64,000 bases of DNA from Pycnopodia helianthoides (Eukaryota > Echinodermata > Asteroidea > Forcipulatida > Asteriidae): the NCBI GenBank assembly GCA_032158295.1, contig CM063246.1, positions 13,603,276-13,667,275 of the forward strand, written 5' to 3'. Positions within the stretch are counted from its first letter, which is position 1; each line of letters begins with the position of its first letter. Positions 50,521 through 60,339 of the stretch are shown in pieces. The position numbers and the translations under genes were made by a program. The notes under the pieces are model-generated. The model was not told where the DNA came from and did no database searches. It worked only from the letters and a program-made list of their open reading frames with translations.

Positions 50521-52550
50521 GGAGAGCTATGCCCAAATTACTAGTACATAGAGCTGCTTATAAGCACAAAAAGTAATGAGTTTAAAAACCGATGTTTGTG
50601 TATTTATCAGTAATCATCCTCAAATGACGTTTTTCTGTTAGATACTTTGCAGGCTGTCATCACTCAGTGTAGCTACTGTGTGGTGAGAGAATGCAATGCT
50701 TTTAGTTAGGCATAAGATATGGATTAATCCATGTTACCAGAAACAGTTAATGTAATATCTCTAGCTAACCTTCACAATCAATGGAAACAACAAACAAGCA
50801 CAGATTCTACTTATAATCTTGAACAGTTTCAATAATGGACCATAACGTACAATGTAATAAAGATAGTTCATATTATTAGTAATTTCACAGGAAAACCTGT
50901 GATAGAAGAAACCATGGTGTTGGCTGAACACTACATTTCAAAAGGAGCCTAAAAACCATGTTGATAACCAAGGAAATGCAGACTCTGACATACCAGAGAG
51001 ATAGGATGCTGGACAGGACGTAAACCCTCATCACAATTCATGGTGAGTCTTAAATGAAAACTTGCAAGGTTTGAATTTTTGCATTCTTTCAATAATCAAA
51101 AATTAACCATCTCTTTAAAGTTGAAATACAGGATTGTTCTTACTGGGGGAGAGTCCATTTCCTTCTACAGAAGATCAGATATCGAGCCCTCAGACAGATG
51201 CAAGTGGGGCACCCACCAAACAGTTGAGCACCTCACCAACTCATGTTCAGTTTTTCCCATGAACACCAAAGCCTTATGGACCCGAATGATGACACCATCG
51301 AATGGCCGGAGAATACCAACCTACCCCAACAATCTGAATGTATTCCTAAGATGGTCTCCACATGAACAATGGCAATGCCAGGATTGTTAAGCACTGATTA
51401 AATCCTGCCTAGAATATTTCCATCACTCTTTCAAAGTTGAGAAAATGGCATTTAAAGACTTCCAAAATTATTGGTTCTTAACAGTCCAAAACTACTAAAT
51501 GTTATTTACAGAAAAGAAAATCAGTGACAAGCTATAGTTTGGTTGTTTTCTTGAAAATGTAACTTGTAAGTTTAATGAAATTTTCAGTTATTGTTTGAAT
51601 AATGTGTTTAATGAAGAGGATCAGAATGAGTGCACTCTTTTAGTAATTAATGTAAATTTGAAGGTTTTAGTTTTTTTTAAACTTTTCAGATGGCTGCCCA
51701 GGGTAACCACCACCTCTTGTTTTGGCACGGTAAATAAGATGAACCATTCATACAGTTGAGATGTTCTCCTACTAGGATGGAAATGGTCACCATGGGCAAT
51801 GGTCAGGGGATCTTGACTTCATTGTGGAGTCCAGACATTCAGGATACTAGCCTTCCAATTGAAGCTGAGACATATTTTGGATGAACACAGTCCTCACAGG
51901 TAAGATAATCTCCTAAATAAAATCTGTGAGTGAAATAATGGGATTGTTGCTGTTAAGCTCTATTCTCTTATAGCATCAATACTCAACAGGTATTTTTAGA
52001 TCTTGCTTTTTCTCACGGGAAGCTGCTTTAAGGATGCCCTTTACAAGTTTCATTTTACTTCCAGCTGACAGGGCTGATCCCAGTTAAGAGCTCTCTAATC
52101 TAGATGTCTTAGCCAATGGAATAGTGCAATGAGATATGATCATGGTGAGTTAAAAGTAACAACATTTGCTGTTCTGTAGCTAATCAAAACATCAACTTCA
52201 ACCCTCTCAGGTCTTGAGAAGTAACTGTAGATAAAGAGCCATGACCAGCCACACTGGAGAAACACATCCCACCCATAGGGCTCAGTTTAGTCACTAGCCC
52301 GGTGTGGGCTAGTCAAACTTGCTTCTTTAGATAGCCATTCAAAAGGCTAATGCAAATTATAAAGGAATCTTTCAAGTGAAATTATTTACATTCTCAATTA
52401 AGTATTTTTAAAACTCACTCAGTTTTGTCAACATTTTTGTAGGCTTTTTAAATATTCTGCTGACTGGAGGCAAGTCAATGGAAACACAATTTGTGCAAGG
52501 GCCTGACGTATCCAAATGTTGATAGCTTGTTGATAAATTGTGCATTTTGT
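50520..52550. other. Unassigned stretch before the exon-like array
   Basis: No recognisable gene. The frame at 51079-51390 (+) contains PSDRCKWGTHQTVEHLTNSC, which faintly resembles a LINE C-terminal Cys/His region. Two exon-like blocks are visible: 51691-51730, starting ATGGCTGCCCAGG after TTTTCAG and ending before GTAAAT; and about 51775-51900, after CTACTAG and ending CTCACAG before GTAAGA. Their open frames are short and do not join well. Confidence 0.35.
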
Positions 52551-52561
52551 TTGTGTTGCAG

Positions 52562-52652
52562 TCAAGCTGACCATCTCCAAAGACATCTACCCGTCAACAA
52601 GTAGATGTAAAAGACCAGCCTGTTATAAAAGAGCTGCACTCTCCAGTAAAAG
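52562..52652 (+). repeat. Exon-like core A of the tandem array
   Basis: The 91-bp core follows TTTGTGTTGCAG and precedes GTGAAC. In the frame open in core F the third codon is TGA, so it is not simply coding. The hairpin arms GACATCTAC and GTAGATGT are present. Confidence 0.6.
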
Positions 52653-53300
52653 GTGAACTCTCAAAAACAATACTTTCAATATTTACCCCTGGTCCAAAAT
52701 GTGAACTCTCAAAAACAATACTTTCAATATTTACCCCTGGTCCAAAATAGTTGGCATGCCGTTTGCTAGATAAGTTTCATTCTGACAAAGAGAGCTCACA
52801 TTTGACATCCAACAAAAACACTTGCTTATTTTGACTCTGTGATAATTGTGCAGAATGTCTGTTTTTGCACATGCTAAAACAGACAATAATATCAGTCATT
52901 TTCTTTTAGAATTACAATTCATTCACAATTACATTTGTATGTTGTTTGGCAATCATTTCAGAAGTAAAAGGCTGGGTTCAAGGTTGTGGGTTTCATTCTG
53001 GGAGAGAGAGCTCACTGATGATAAAGTTCATATCAGCACCAATCCTCTAGAGAACTTTTACAGGCATTTGACATCCCCCAAATCACAAATGCTTCTTTTG
53101 ATTGCAACAATCAAAATAATCTTGGAATGCATGAGTTGCTCCAAACAGTTTTTCGCTGCTTACAATGCTGGGTTTCTTAACGTAGTTTAAACTGAAAGTA
53201 ACGCAAAAGTAAATGCGAGTTATCTGAACCGAACTGTTTTAATAATGGGTAATGTTCTTAAACACTAAATGTTGCAAACTGTTTGTTTTGTTTGTTGCAG

Positions 53301-53398
53301 TCAGGTCTACATGGAGGAACTCAAAAGACTTCTACCTGTCAACAAGTAGATGTCCAAGACCAGCCTACAATAAAAGAAAACACACTCTCCAGTAATAG
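53301..53398 (+). repeat. Exon-like core B of the tandem array
   Basis: It is 98 bp, after TTTGTTGCAG and before GTGAGT. The frame is open (SGLHGGTQKTSTCQQVDVQD...), with small insertions relative to core F. The hairpin has one arm mismatch. Confidence 0.6.
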
Positions 53399-53800
53399 GT
53401 GAGTTCTCCAAAGTGTACTTTAAATGTTTACTCCTGGTCTCAAATGGGGCTCTGTAAACAATTGTGCAGAATGCAATTGTTCCTTTTGTCTAAACAGAAT
53501 TTATATCAGTGTTTGTTTGACAATCATTTCAGAAGTGAAAAGTGGTTGTATTTTTTTTCTGTAGTGGTTATGAAGATTTGGCATTTTGGGGAAAGTCCCT
53601 AAGGATGCTTCATGTTAAACACAAAATATCAATACAGATGCTTAGTTTTTGGTCATTTCAATGTTGGGTTTCTTCACTTAGTTTCAACTGAAAATATAAC
53701 AAAAATGGTGAAGAAAAGGCAAGTTATCTCAACTGTTTTAATGATCGGTAATGTTCTTAAACACTAAATGTCGCAAAATGTTTGTTTTTTTCTGCTGCAA

Positions 53801-53889
53801 TCAGGCTGAGGATCTCCAAAGACCCGTCAACAAGTCGATGTCCAATTCCAGCCTATGATAAATGTATTAAATGCACTCTCCAGTAAAAG
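53801..53889 (+). repeat. Exon-like core C of the tandem array, damaged
   Basis: The acceptor AG has become AA (CTGCTGCAA), the third codon is TGA, and the left hairpin arm is partly deleted. It is probably a dead copy. Confidence 0.6.
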
Positions 53890-54473
53890 GTGAATTCCCT
53901 AAAGTATACTTTTAATATTTATTCCTGGTCTCAAGTGAAGCTTTGTAATAATTGTGCAGATTGCATTTGTTTTTCTTGTTTACACAGAATTTATATCAAT
54001 CTTTGTTGTTTTGCAATCATTTCAGAAGTGACAGGCTGGTTGTTGTTTTTTTGTAGGGGTTACAAAGATTTGGAGAATTTCCCTTTATGTTAAACACAAA
54101 TATTCAATACAGATGCTTAGCTTTTGGTAAATTAACTTTGGGTATGTCATTTGCTTGATAATTTCAATTCTGAGAGAGAGCTCACTGATGATATAGTTCA
54201 TACCAGCACCATTCCTCAAGAGAACTGGCGCAGGCATTTGCCATTCTCCAAAATGATTGGGAGTGCTTATTTTGATTACAACAATCAAAATAATCGTGAA
54301 ATTCATAAGTTTTTTCAGACATTGTTTTGCTGCTTACAATGTAAGGTTTCTTCACTTATCTTTAACTAGAAAGATAACAAAAATATGAAGGTTTTAAAAG
54401 CAAGTCATCTGAGCCCAACTGTTTTAATGAAGTTCTTTAACACGAAATGTTGAAAATTGTGTTTACTATTAGG

Positions 54474-54563
54474 TCAGGCTTAGCATCTCCAAAGACATCT
54501 ACCCGTCAACAAGTAGATGTCCAAGACCAGCCTTTGATAAGGAGCTGCACTCTCCAGTAAAAG
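54474..54563 (+). repeat. Exon-like core D of the tandem array
   Basis: It follows TTTACTATTAGG. One A is missing from GATAAAGGAGC, which moves the frame to a stop (CAGTAA) just before the donor. The hairpin is perfect. Core E shares the same missing base. Confidence 0.6.
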
Positions 54564-55033
54564 GTTAATTGTAAAAAAGTACTCTTTTTAATATTTACAC
54601 TCTGTCCCTTATTAAGCTCTGTAAAAACTGTGCAGAATGCATGCTGTTGCTGTGTTTTTAAGTAAAGTTAATACCCATAATTTTCCTACAGCATTAGAAT
54701 TCATTTCAAATTTATTCATTCAAAGATACTGGTATGGTCTGCTTCGCTCATACATTACCTGTAGAGCGAATTACTACATTTGCATATTCCCTAGGCCAGC
54801 AGGCATTAATGCTAAGAGTTTTACCAACAGCGCCCTCTGGCGCCACCTCAATGCATGACCCATGACCTTCCTCTTTTCTCTTAGCAACAGCGCTGGTGGG
54901 ACGTATTTTTTATCGGTTGAACCAAATTGTTTAAAATAAAACGTCTTTTACCGTTCGTTCTTGCTTGAAAAGTTTTGCTAGCTATAAGTAGATTTGTAGA
55001 GTTGTTTTCTTGTGATTTCATCTGAAGAGAATT

Positions 55034-56364
55034 ATGAAGCGTTTGCCGAGGTCTTTATCTGTCGTTACTGAGGGTTTGAACCAACTCCCGGGACAGGTCG
55101 AGTCTTCGGGGGTCTGCACCGGGAAAATGTCTTTCCCAAACCAGTCCCCAACCCGGCAGCCACAGACGGCTGAGGGTCCTACCCTGGCCGCTAAAGGGAC
55201 GTCCAAACGCAAGGCGGGCTCAGGCAGGGGTTTACTGAACCAAACCACCATTGCTGGAGCGAAGCCAAAGAAGGCCCGCAGGGAAAGGGGAAACCAGGCG
55301 CCCAGTCGAGCCTCCACTCTCCCTCTGTCTCACCCCCCAAAACGGGACGACTTGACGTGGCGAGTCTCCACAGCTCGTCGAACCCACATCCCCCTGACAG
55401 AGTGGAATTCTCCGGACGGTTTGTTGTTATAGGGATTATCCACAACCTTGGAATTCCGTTGTTCTGGTTTTCCCGGGCCCCAAGTGCAATCCGATATGTC
55501 ATCGGATGGTTCATGGGGCTGCCCTAAGAAAAGGGACAAGAGAAGTTTGGGACGTGCACGACGCTTGCCTAGAGTTCGGAGGGATCGTCGGATCGACCCC
55601 GCCACAGTAGACATAACCGGGCGGATGACTTGGTCTCTAGGGCTGAGTTTTTGCAGGCCTTCAGCTCCATCTCGGCCTCCATGTCAGCGACTTGCCTCCA
55701 CCTGACAAGTGGCCGTCGCGGTCGACCCTCTGACTCCACTCAACGTGAATTACCACACACGGTGAGCCGAGCTCTGGGGTCTCCTTCGGCCATGAGCTTG
55801 CACCCATCAGCGTCATTCACCGTTGACGAGGGAGCACAGCCGCGGCATGCCCCATCCAGCGTGCCCGACGATTCACGCCAAGAGCCAACTCGGCCATGTG
55901 AAGAGTCAACTCGGCCCTTACGCTCGGATACCTCCAGCGTTGATGAGGACGACTTGGCACAGTTGCAGCGCTTATCCACTGTGGAGACGGAGCTCCACGT
56001 GATACAGCGCGATATGATCAGCGGTCTCCAGCTTCCCGCCACGGCGGAGCCGTTGCAACCCGATCGTAAATCTTTCAAGTGTAAGACTGGGACTACTTCG
56101 GGAACTGAAAAACTTTTCCCAGTCCTCCCACTGGATCAAGTCTGTGTAAACAGCATTGAAAAGATAATGTCTGCTCAGAAATGGACTGCCTACAGGAGAC
56201 GAGAACTTGATTATTATCATTTTCCCAAGGAGGATTTAAAGAATTTTTCTCAACTCCTTATCTCTCCGATGCTGCAAAAGACAAGTTGGCCGCAGATGCG
56301 GGAGTCCTGGCGTCTAAATGATCTTTCCCCGACAAGATGCGGGATAAATTCGAGGACACTTTGA
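55034..56364 (+). pseudogene. DIRS-like gag region, broken
   Basis: Frames 55034-55432 and 55630-56364 carry a Ser/Pro/Arg-rich protein without recognisable catalytic motifs, placed before the reverse transcriptase as gag is in DIRS elements. A stop near 55430 and frame changes break it. Similar text (AEFLQAF-type and EAKRLEKINLKKP-type, the latter in the next frame) recurs in the second copy at 60340-62160. Confidence 0.6.
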
Positions 56365-58325
56365 AGAAGTTGGATTCAGCATCCAGATTAGGCATGCGTT
56401 CGACTTCCTTCCTCCTGCTGCTGAATGAATACCTGGTCTCTGGGTGTGAGGATGACTCCCCGGTCCCAACAGACCTATTGACGGCGGCTTTTCACTGCCT
56501 TGATTTTGGTCTTTGGTCGGTACTCGAGCAATTTGCTAGGATTTCGACCTTGGCTACGTCGACCAGACGGGGAAATGTGCTGGATGAATTTTTTCTCCCT
56601 TCTCCGGGGGCTCGCAACTGTTTCGAGTCCCTCCCATTGTCTGGCACTGACCTCTTCAACGGAAAGTTTGAGGAACTCATGCAGGCGGAGGCTAAGCGAT
56701 TGGAGAAGATCAATCTGAAGAAACCAACTACTCCCGCGGCCAAGGCGCCGCCAGCCAAGGCTAAGGCAACGTTCACCATCCCTAAGCGCAAACCCATGAG
56801 GTCCAATCGCGGTGGTTTTTGCAACGGACGAAACTGTAGTGGGTGCACGCTCAATGCAACAGCAGTTCTCCGGTCAGCAACGCCCCCAGTCCGGGCGTGG
56901 CTTCCAGGCACCAGCCCCCCACTACACCGGGGGCTGGTGCAGGTGACTTCGCAGACTCCTGGCGACCCCCCCATCGACGGACCCAGGGGGCCGCCTGCGA
57001 GACTTCGCAGGGTCTTGGGCTATAGTTACGCCCGACTGGTGGGTGCTCGATACCATCACTCGCGGTTACTCACTCGAGTTTACGAGCACCCCCCATTGGA
57101 CATGATTGTCCGCCAAACCCCGATCCCGTCCATCCCGGCGAAGCGCAAGGCCCTCGAAGGGGAAATCATCTCTCTCCTCGAGAAGAGGGCAGTGCGCGTC
57201 CTCCCTGCCGGGGAGATGCGAGCGGGGTTCATGTCAACCGTCTTCTTGGTACCAAAGAAGGAGGCCGGCGTGTGGCGGCCAATCCTAAATCTAAAGCCCC
57301 TATAAACAGGCTGATCCGCCCAAGGCATTTTCGGATGGACACACTCAAAGTCATTCTTGAGTCCATTCCGACACCAGCGTGGTCAGCCTCATTTGACTAG
57401 AAGGACGCATACCTTCATGCTCAATTCGAGAGGAGCACTGCAAGTTCCTGCAGTTCCAATACAATGGGACCCGCTACGAATTTACAGTGCTCCTGTTTGG
57501 TCTGTCAACCACGCCACGGGTGTTCACCCGAATTGTGCGTGTGGTCGGGGCCGCCTTGAGAAGACGAGGGATCTTGATCTTCATGTACCTGGACGATTGG
57601 ATTGTGGTGGGCCGGTCCCACGGGGCTGTGGAGGAGGCGTTTACCCGAACTCAGCGCCTCACATCCGCCCTTGGTTTCATCATCAATGCGGAGAAGTTCC
57701 ATCCGGTCCCGTCCCAGTTTCCAATTTTTCTGGGGGCGTCCTTGATCTTCGGGCGAGACTGGCCCGCCTCTCGGAGGATCGATTACAGAATCTTCGACAA
57801 TGTGTGTCTCTTTTTCTCACCAGGACAGTGGCCCCGGCGCGAGCCTGGCTCCGCCTACTGGGTCTCATGGCCAGACTCGTGGACGCTGTCAGTTTCTGCA
57901 GGCTGTACATGCGCCCCATTCAATTACACCTACTGTCCTTTTACAGGCCCAGTCGGCACAGCATCGACCACCCTGTACCGACCACACCCTGGCTGGTTCC
58001 CCACCTCCAATGGTGGCTCGACCATGCCAATCTGACAAGGGGATGTGCCTTCCGCAGGCCCCAACCGTCAGTCACGATCACGACGAATGCCTCCCTTTCG
58101 GGCTGGGGGGCCACCCTTCATCCCCGCCTAGAGTCGGGCTGCTGGGGCCCCGAACACCAGTGGTACCACATCAATGTCCTCGAGCTGCTAGTAGTGTCCA
58201 ATGCGCTCGAGCACTTCCAGGGCTCGGTGAGGGGCAAAGCGGTACTGATTCACAGGGAAAATGCCACAGTGGTGGCCTTCATCAACCATCAAGGGGGAAC
58301 TCGGTCAGCCCAGCTATGCGCCCAC
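56337..58325 (+). pseudogene. DIRS-like reverse transcriptase and RNase H, broken
   Basis: The first frame (56337-57305) ends with the start of the reverse transcriptase (FMSTVFLVPKKEAGVWRPIL then NLKPL) and a stop at about 57302. An in-frame stop follows after SASFD near 57400, with a further frame change. The middle frame (57487-58035) has LLFGLSTTPRVFTRI and the catalytic YLDD at 57586-57597, which is intact. RNase H lies in another frame (about 58068-58320): TTNASLSGWGA, HINVLELLVV and ATVVAFINHQGGTRS. The Asp expected in the first of these motifs is Asn. The protein cannot be made in one piece. Confidence 0.8.
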
Positions 58326-58376
58326 ACAAGCAAGCTATCTGAACCTAACTGTTTTAATGATAGGTAATGTTATTAA

Positions 58377-58668
58377 CTCTTTTGCTACGGCGAGCTGCCC
58401 ACAGCGGCTCACAGAAATGTCTCGTTCCTACGGAAAGCCGCTCACAGCGGCTCGTTGACGTCAATGTAGATATTCGGGGCATCCCCATGACGTGTGCCTT
58501 TTTTACATAATTTGTGCCGTATTGCCATCTGAATGACCTCTGACCCTAGTTTCAGCGGCTTTGGGTCGCTTCCATTGGCTTTCCATCGCACCAAGGGTAT
58601 TATTGACACATTAGATGGCGGCGTCCAATAATTAATTCCGTGCAAAATTCAATTCCGGAGCGAAAGAG
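58377..58668. mobile_element. 292-bp TTAA-flanked nonautonomous DNA transposon
   Basis: TTAA lies at 58373-58376 and 58669-58672. The ends are CTCTTTTGCTACGG and (complemented from the right) CTCTTTCGCTCCGG, matching at 12 of 14 positions. Removing the element plus one TTAA restores the array text (GGTAATGTTATTAACACTA...). TTAA target duplication is typical of piggyBac-type transposition. The short length and lack of any coding frame make it a MITE. It contains a repeated CACAGCGGCTC motif. Confidence 0.78.
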
Positions 58669-58711
58669 TTAAACACTATATGTCGAAAAGTTCTTTTTGT
58701 TGGTGCTGCAG

Positions 58712-58801
58712 TCAGACTTAGACTCTCCAAAGACATCTACCTGTCCACAAGTTGATGTCCAAAACAAGTCCATGTACAGGAGCTGCACATGCCAGTAAAA
58801 G
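58712..58801 (+). repeat. Exon-like core E of the tandem array
   Basis: It follows TGGTGCTGCAG and precedes GTTAAT. The frame starts SDLDSPKTSTCPQVDVQNK and ends in a stop before the donor, as in core D. Confidence 0.6.
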
Positions 58802-59380
58802 GTTAATTCCCTGAGAAAAGCATACTTTTAATATTTACAACTCGCCTCAAATGGAGCTCTGTAATAATTGTGTAGAATGCATGCTGTTGCTTTTGTTTAG
58901 ACAGAATTTAATATCAGTAAATTTCTTGTAGTAGTACAATTCATTTCAAATTCATCGATACGATGTTTGGCAATCATTTCAGAAACGAAAGGCTGGGTTG
59001 TGTTTTTTGTTTGTGTTGGGGTTATAAAGCTTTTGGGAAAGTCCCTGGGTATGCTTTGTGATACACACAAGTATCAATACAGATGCTTAGCTTTGCTGGA
59101 TAAGTTTAAATCTGAGAGAGAGCTCACTTATGATAAAATTCATACCAGCACCAATCCTCAAGAAAACTGTCACAGGAATTTGGGCTCCTCCAAAATCACT
59201 GTTGTTTATTTTGATTACAACAAACAAAATAATCCTGAAATGCATGAGTTCCTTATTTTTAATTGAAATTATAACAAAAAGTGAAGGTAAAAGCAAGCTA
59301 TTTGAACCCAATTATTTTATTGATGGGTAGTGTTCTTTAACACTAAAAGATGCCAAATGTTCATTTTGTTTGCGTTGCAG

Positions 59381-59471
59381 TCAGGCTTAGAATCTTCAAA
59401 GACATCTACCCGTCAACAAGTAGATGTCCAAGACGTGCCTTTGATAAAGGGGCTGCTTTCTCCAGTTAAAG
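59381..59471 (+). repeat. Exon-like core F, the only intact and open copy
   Basis: The acceptor is TTTGCGTTGCAG and the donor AAAG/GTGATT. The 91 bases are open in frame 1: SGLESSKTSTRQQVDVQDVP, then LIKGLLSPVK plus one base. Nine-base arms at 59401-59409 and 59420-59428 pair perfectly around a 10-base loop. It starts in phase 0 and ends in phase 1, matching the open frame of the exon-like block at 63628. The product is not recognised. Confidence 0.55.
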
Positions 59472-59566
59472 GTGATTTCCCTGAGGAAAGCATACTTTAA
59501 ATGTTTACCCCTGGTCTGAAATGGAGCTCTTTAACAATTGTGCTTAATGCATGCTGTTGCTTTTGT

Positions 59567-59962
59567 TTAAAGGCAACGTATACCTTTGGTTTTGGGGACC
59601 GTTTGATTGTTTTAATCCTATGTAAATGTAAATATATACAATAAAACTAACCTGTGAAAATTTCATTTCAAAAGGTGGTTGCGTTTTTGAAATATCGCCA
59701 AAATCCGCAGCGAATAATGTCTATGCATAAAGAGTAATCTCTAATAGGATTACACAATCCGTGAAAGTTCTGACAGAAACGTTTCTCAGATTCAAATTTT
59801 GGGGGATAAAAACCGACATAATTTTCCATATCCACATTATTTTGAAACGAAATATTTCTTAAAATGCTTTATACTATCGAAAGTTGCTGTACTTCTAACC
59901 AAGTCAGTTTTTATTGCCATTGATTTTTAGAGTGATTACCAATAGTGAACCTTCCCTTTAAA
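59567..59962 (+). repeat. MITE with TTTAAA ends inserted in the exon-like array
   Basis: The imperfect terminal repeats are TTTAAAGGCAACGTATACC on the left and, complemented from the right, TTTAAAGGGAAGGTTCACT. The ends resemble MITE family 2 but the interior differs. It interrupts an array unit between cores F and G: the unit text (TTTTGTTTAAACAGAATTTA) resumes directly after it. Confidence 0.8.
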
Positions 59963-60151
59963 CAGAATTTAATATCAGTATTACAATTCATTTCAAATTC
60001 ACTGATTTTTTTTGCTGCTTACAATGTTGGGTTTAATCACTTAGTTTCAAATGAAGTTATAACAAAAAATGTGATGGTAAAAGCAAGTTAATGATGGGTA
60101 ATATTCTTAAACACTAAATGTCGCAAAATTTGCATTTTGTTTTTGTTGCAG

Positions 60152-60238
60152 TCATGCCTATGATCTCCAAACACATCTACCTGTCAAGTGATGTCCAAAA
60201 CCAGCATGTGATAAAGGGGCTGTACTCTCCAGTAAAAG
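60152..60238 (+). repeat. Exon-like core G of the tandem array, damaged
   Basis: The splice-site-like flanks are intact (TTTTGTTGCAG, GTGAAC), but the core is 87 bp, has TGA as its fourth codon and has lost part of the hairpin. Confidence 0.55.
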
Positions 60239-60339
60239 GTGAACCCCACAAAATATACTTTATATATTTACTCCTAGGCCCAAATGGAGCTCTGTAATAA
60301 TTGTGCAGATTACATGTTGTTGCTCTTGTTTAAAATGGG

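Larger units (their letters stand above)
54735..58325 (+). mobile_element. DIRS-like retrotransposon, 3'-truncated, inserted in the array
   Basis: It is GC-rich against an AT-rich background. A noncoding 5' region (54735-55030) is followed by gag-like frames, then reverse transcriptase and RNase H of the DIRS type. Array text stops at about 54730 and resumes at AAGCAAGCTATCTGAACC (58328). The tyrosine recombinase and methyltransferase-like regions expected downstream in DIRS elements are absent, so the copy is truncated inside or just after RNase H. The exact ends are uncertain by tens of bases. Confidence 0.8.
52550..60240 (+). repeat. Tandem array of roughly 0.5-0.75 kb units, interrupted by transposons
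   Basis: Cores A-G are each followed by similar intron-like text: a TTTAATATTTAC block, TGGAGCTCTGTAATAATTGT, GCAGAATGCATGCTGTTGC, CAGAATTTA-ATCAGT, GGCAATCATTTCAGAA, GAGAGAGCTCACTGATGATA, CAGCACCAATCCTC, and finally TTAAACACTAAATGT before the next acceptor. Core spacing is about 740, 500, 670 and 670 bp where uninterrupted. Three later insertions are visible: a DIRS-like element, a TTAA-flanked element and a MITE. Confidence 0.8.

Noticed and set aside
51079..51390. 103-codon frame as an independent gene
   Set aside because: Only a faint Cys/His resemblance to LINE C-termini is visible. There is no promoter or splice context and the surroundings are retroelement debris.
55018..55614. Minus-strand frames of 94-107 codons opposite the DIRS gag region
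   Set aside because: They are shadows of GC-rich plus-strand retroelement coding sequence.
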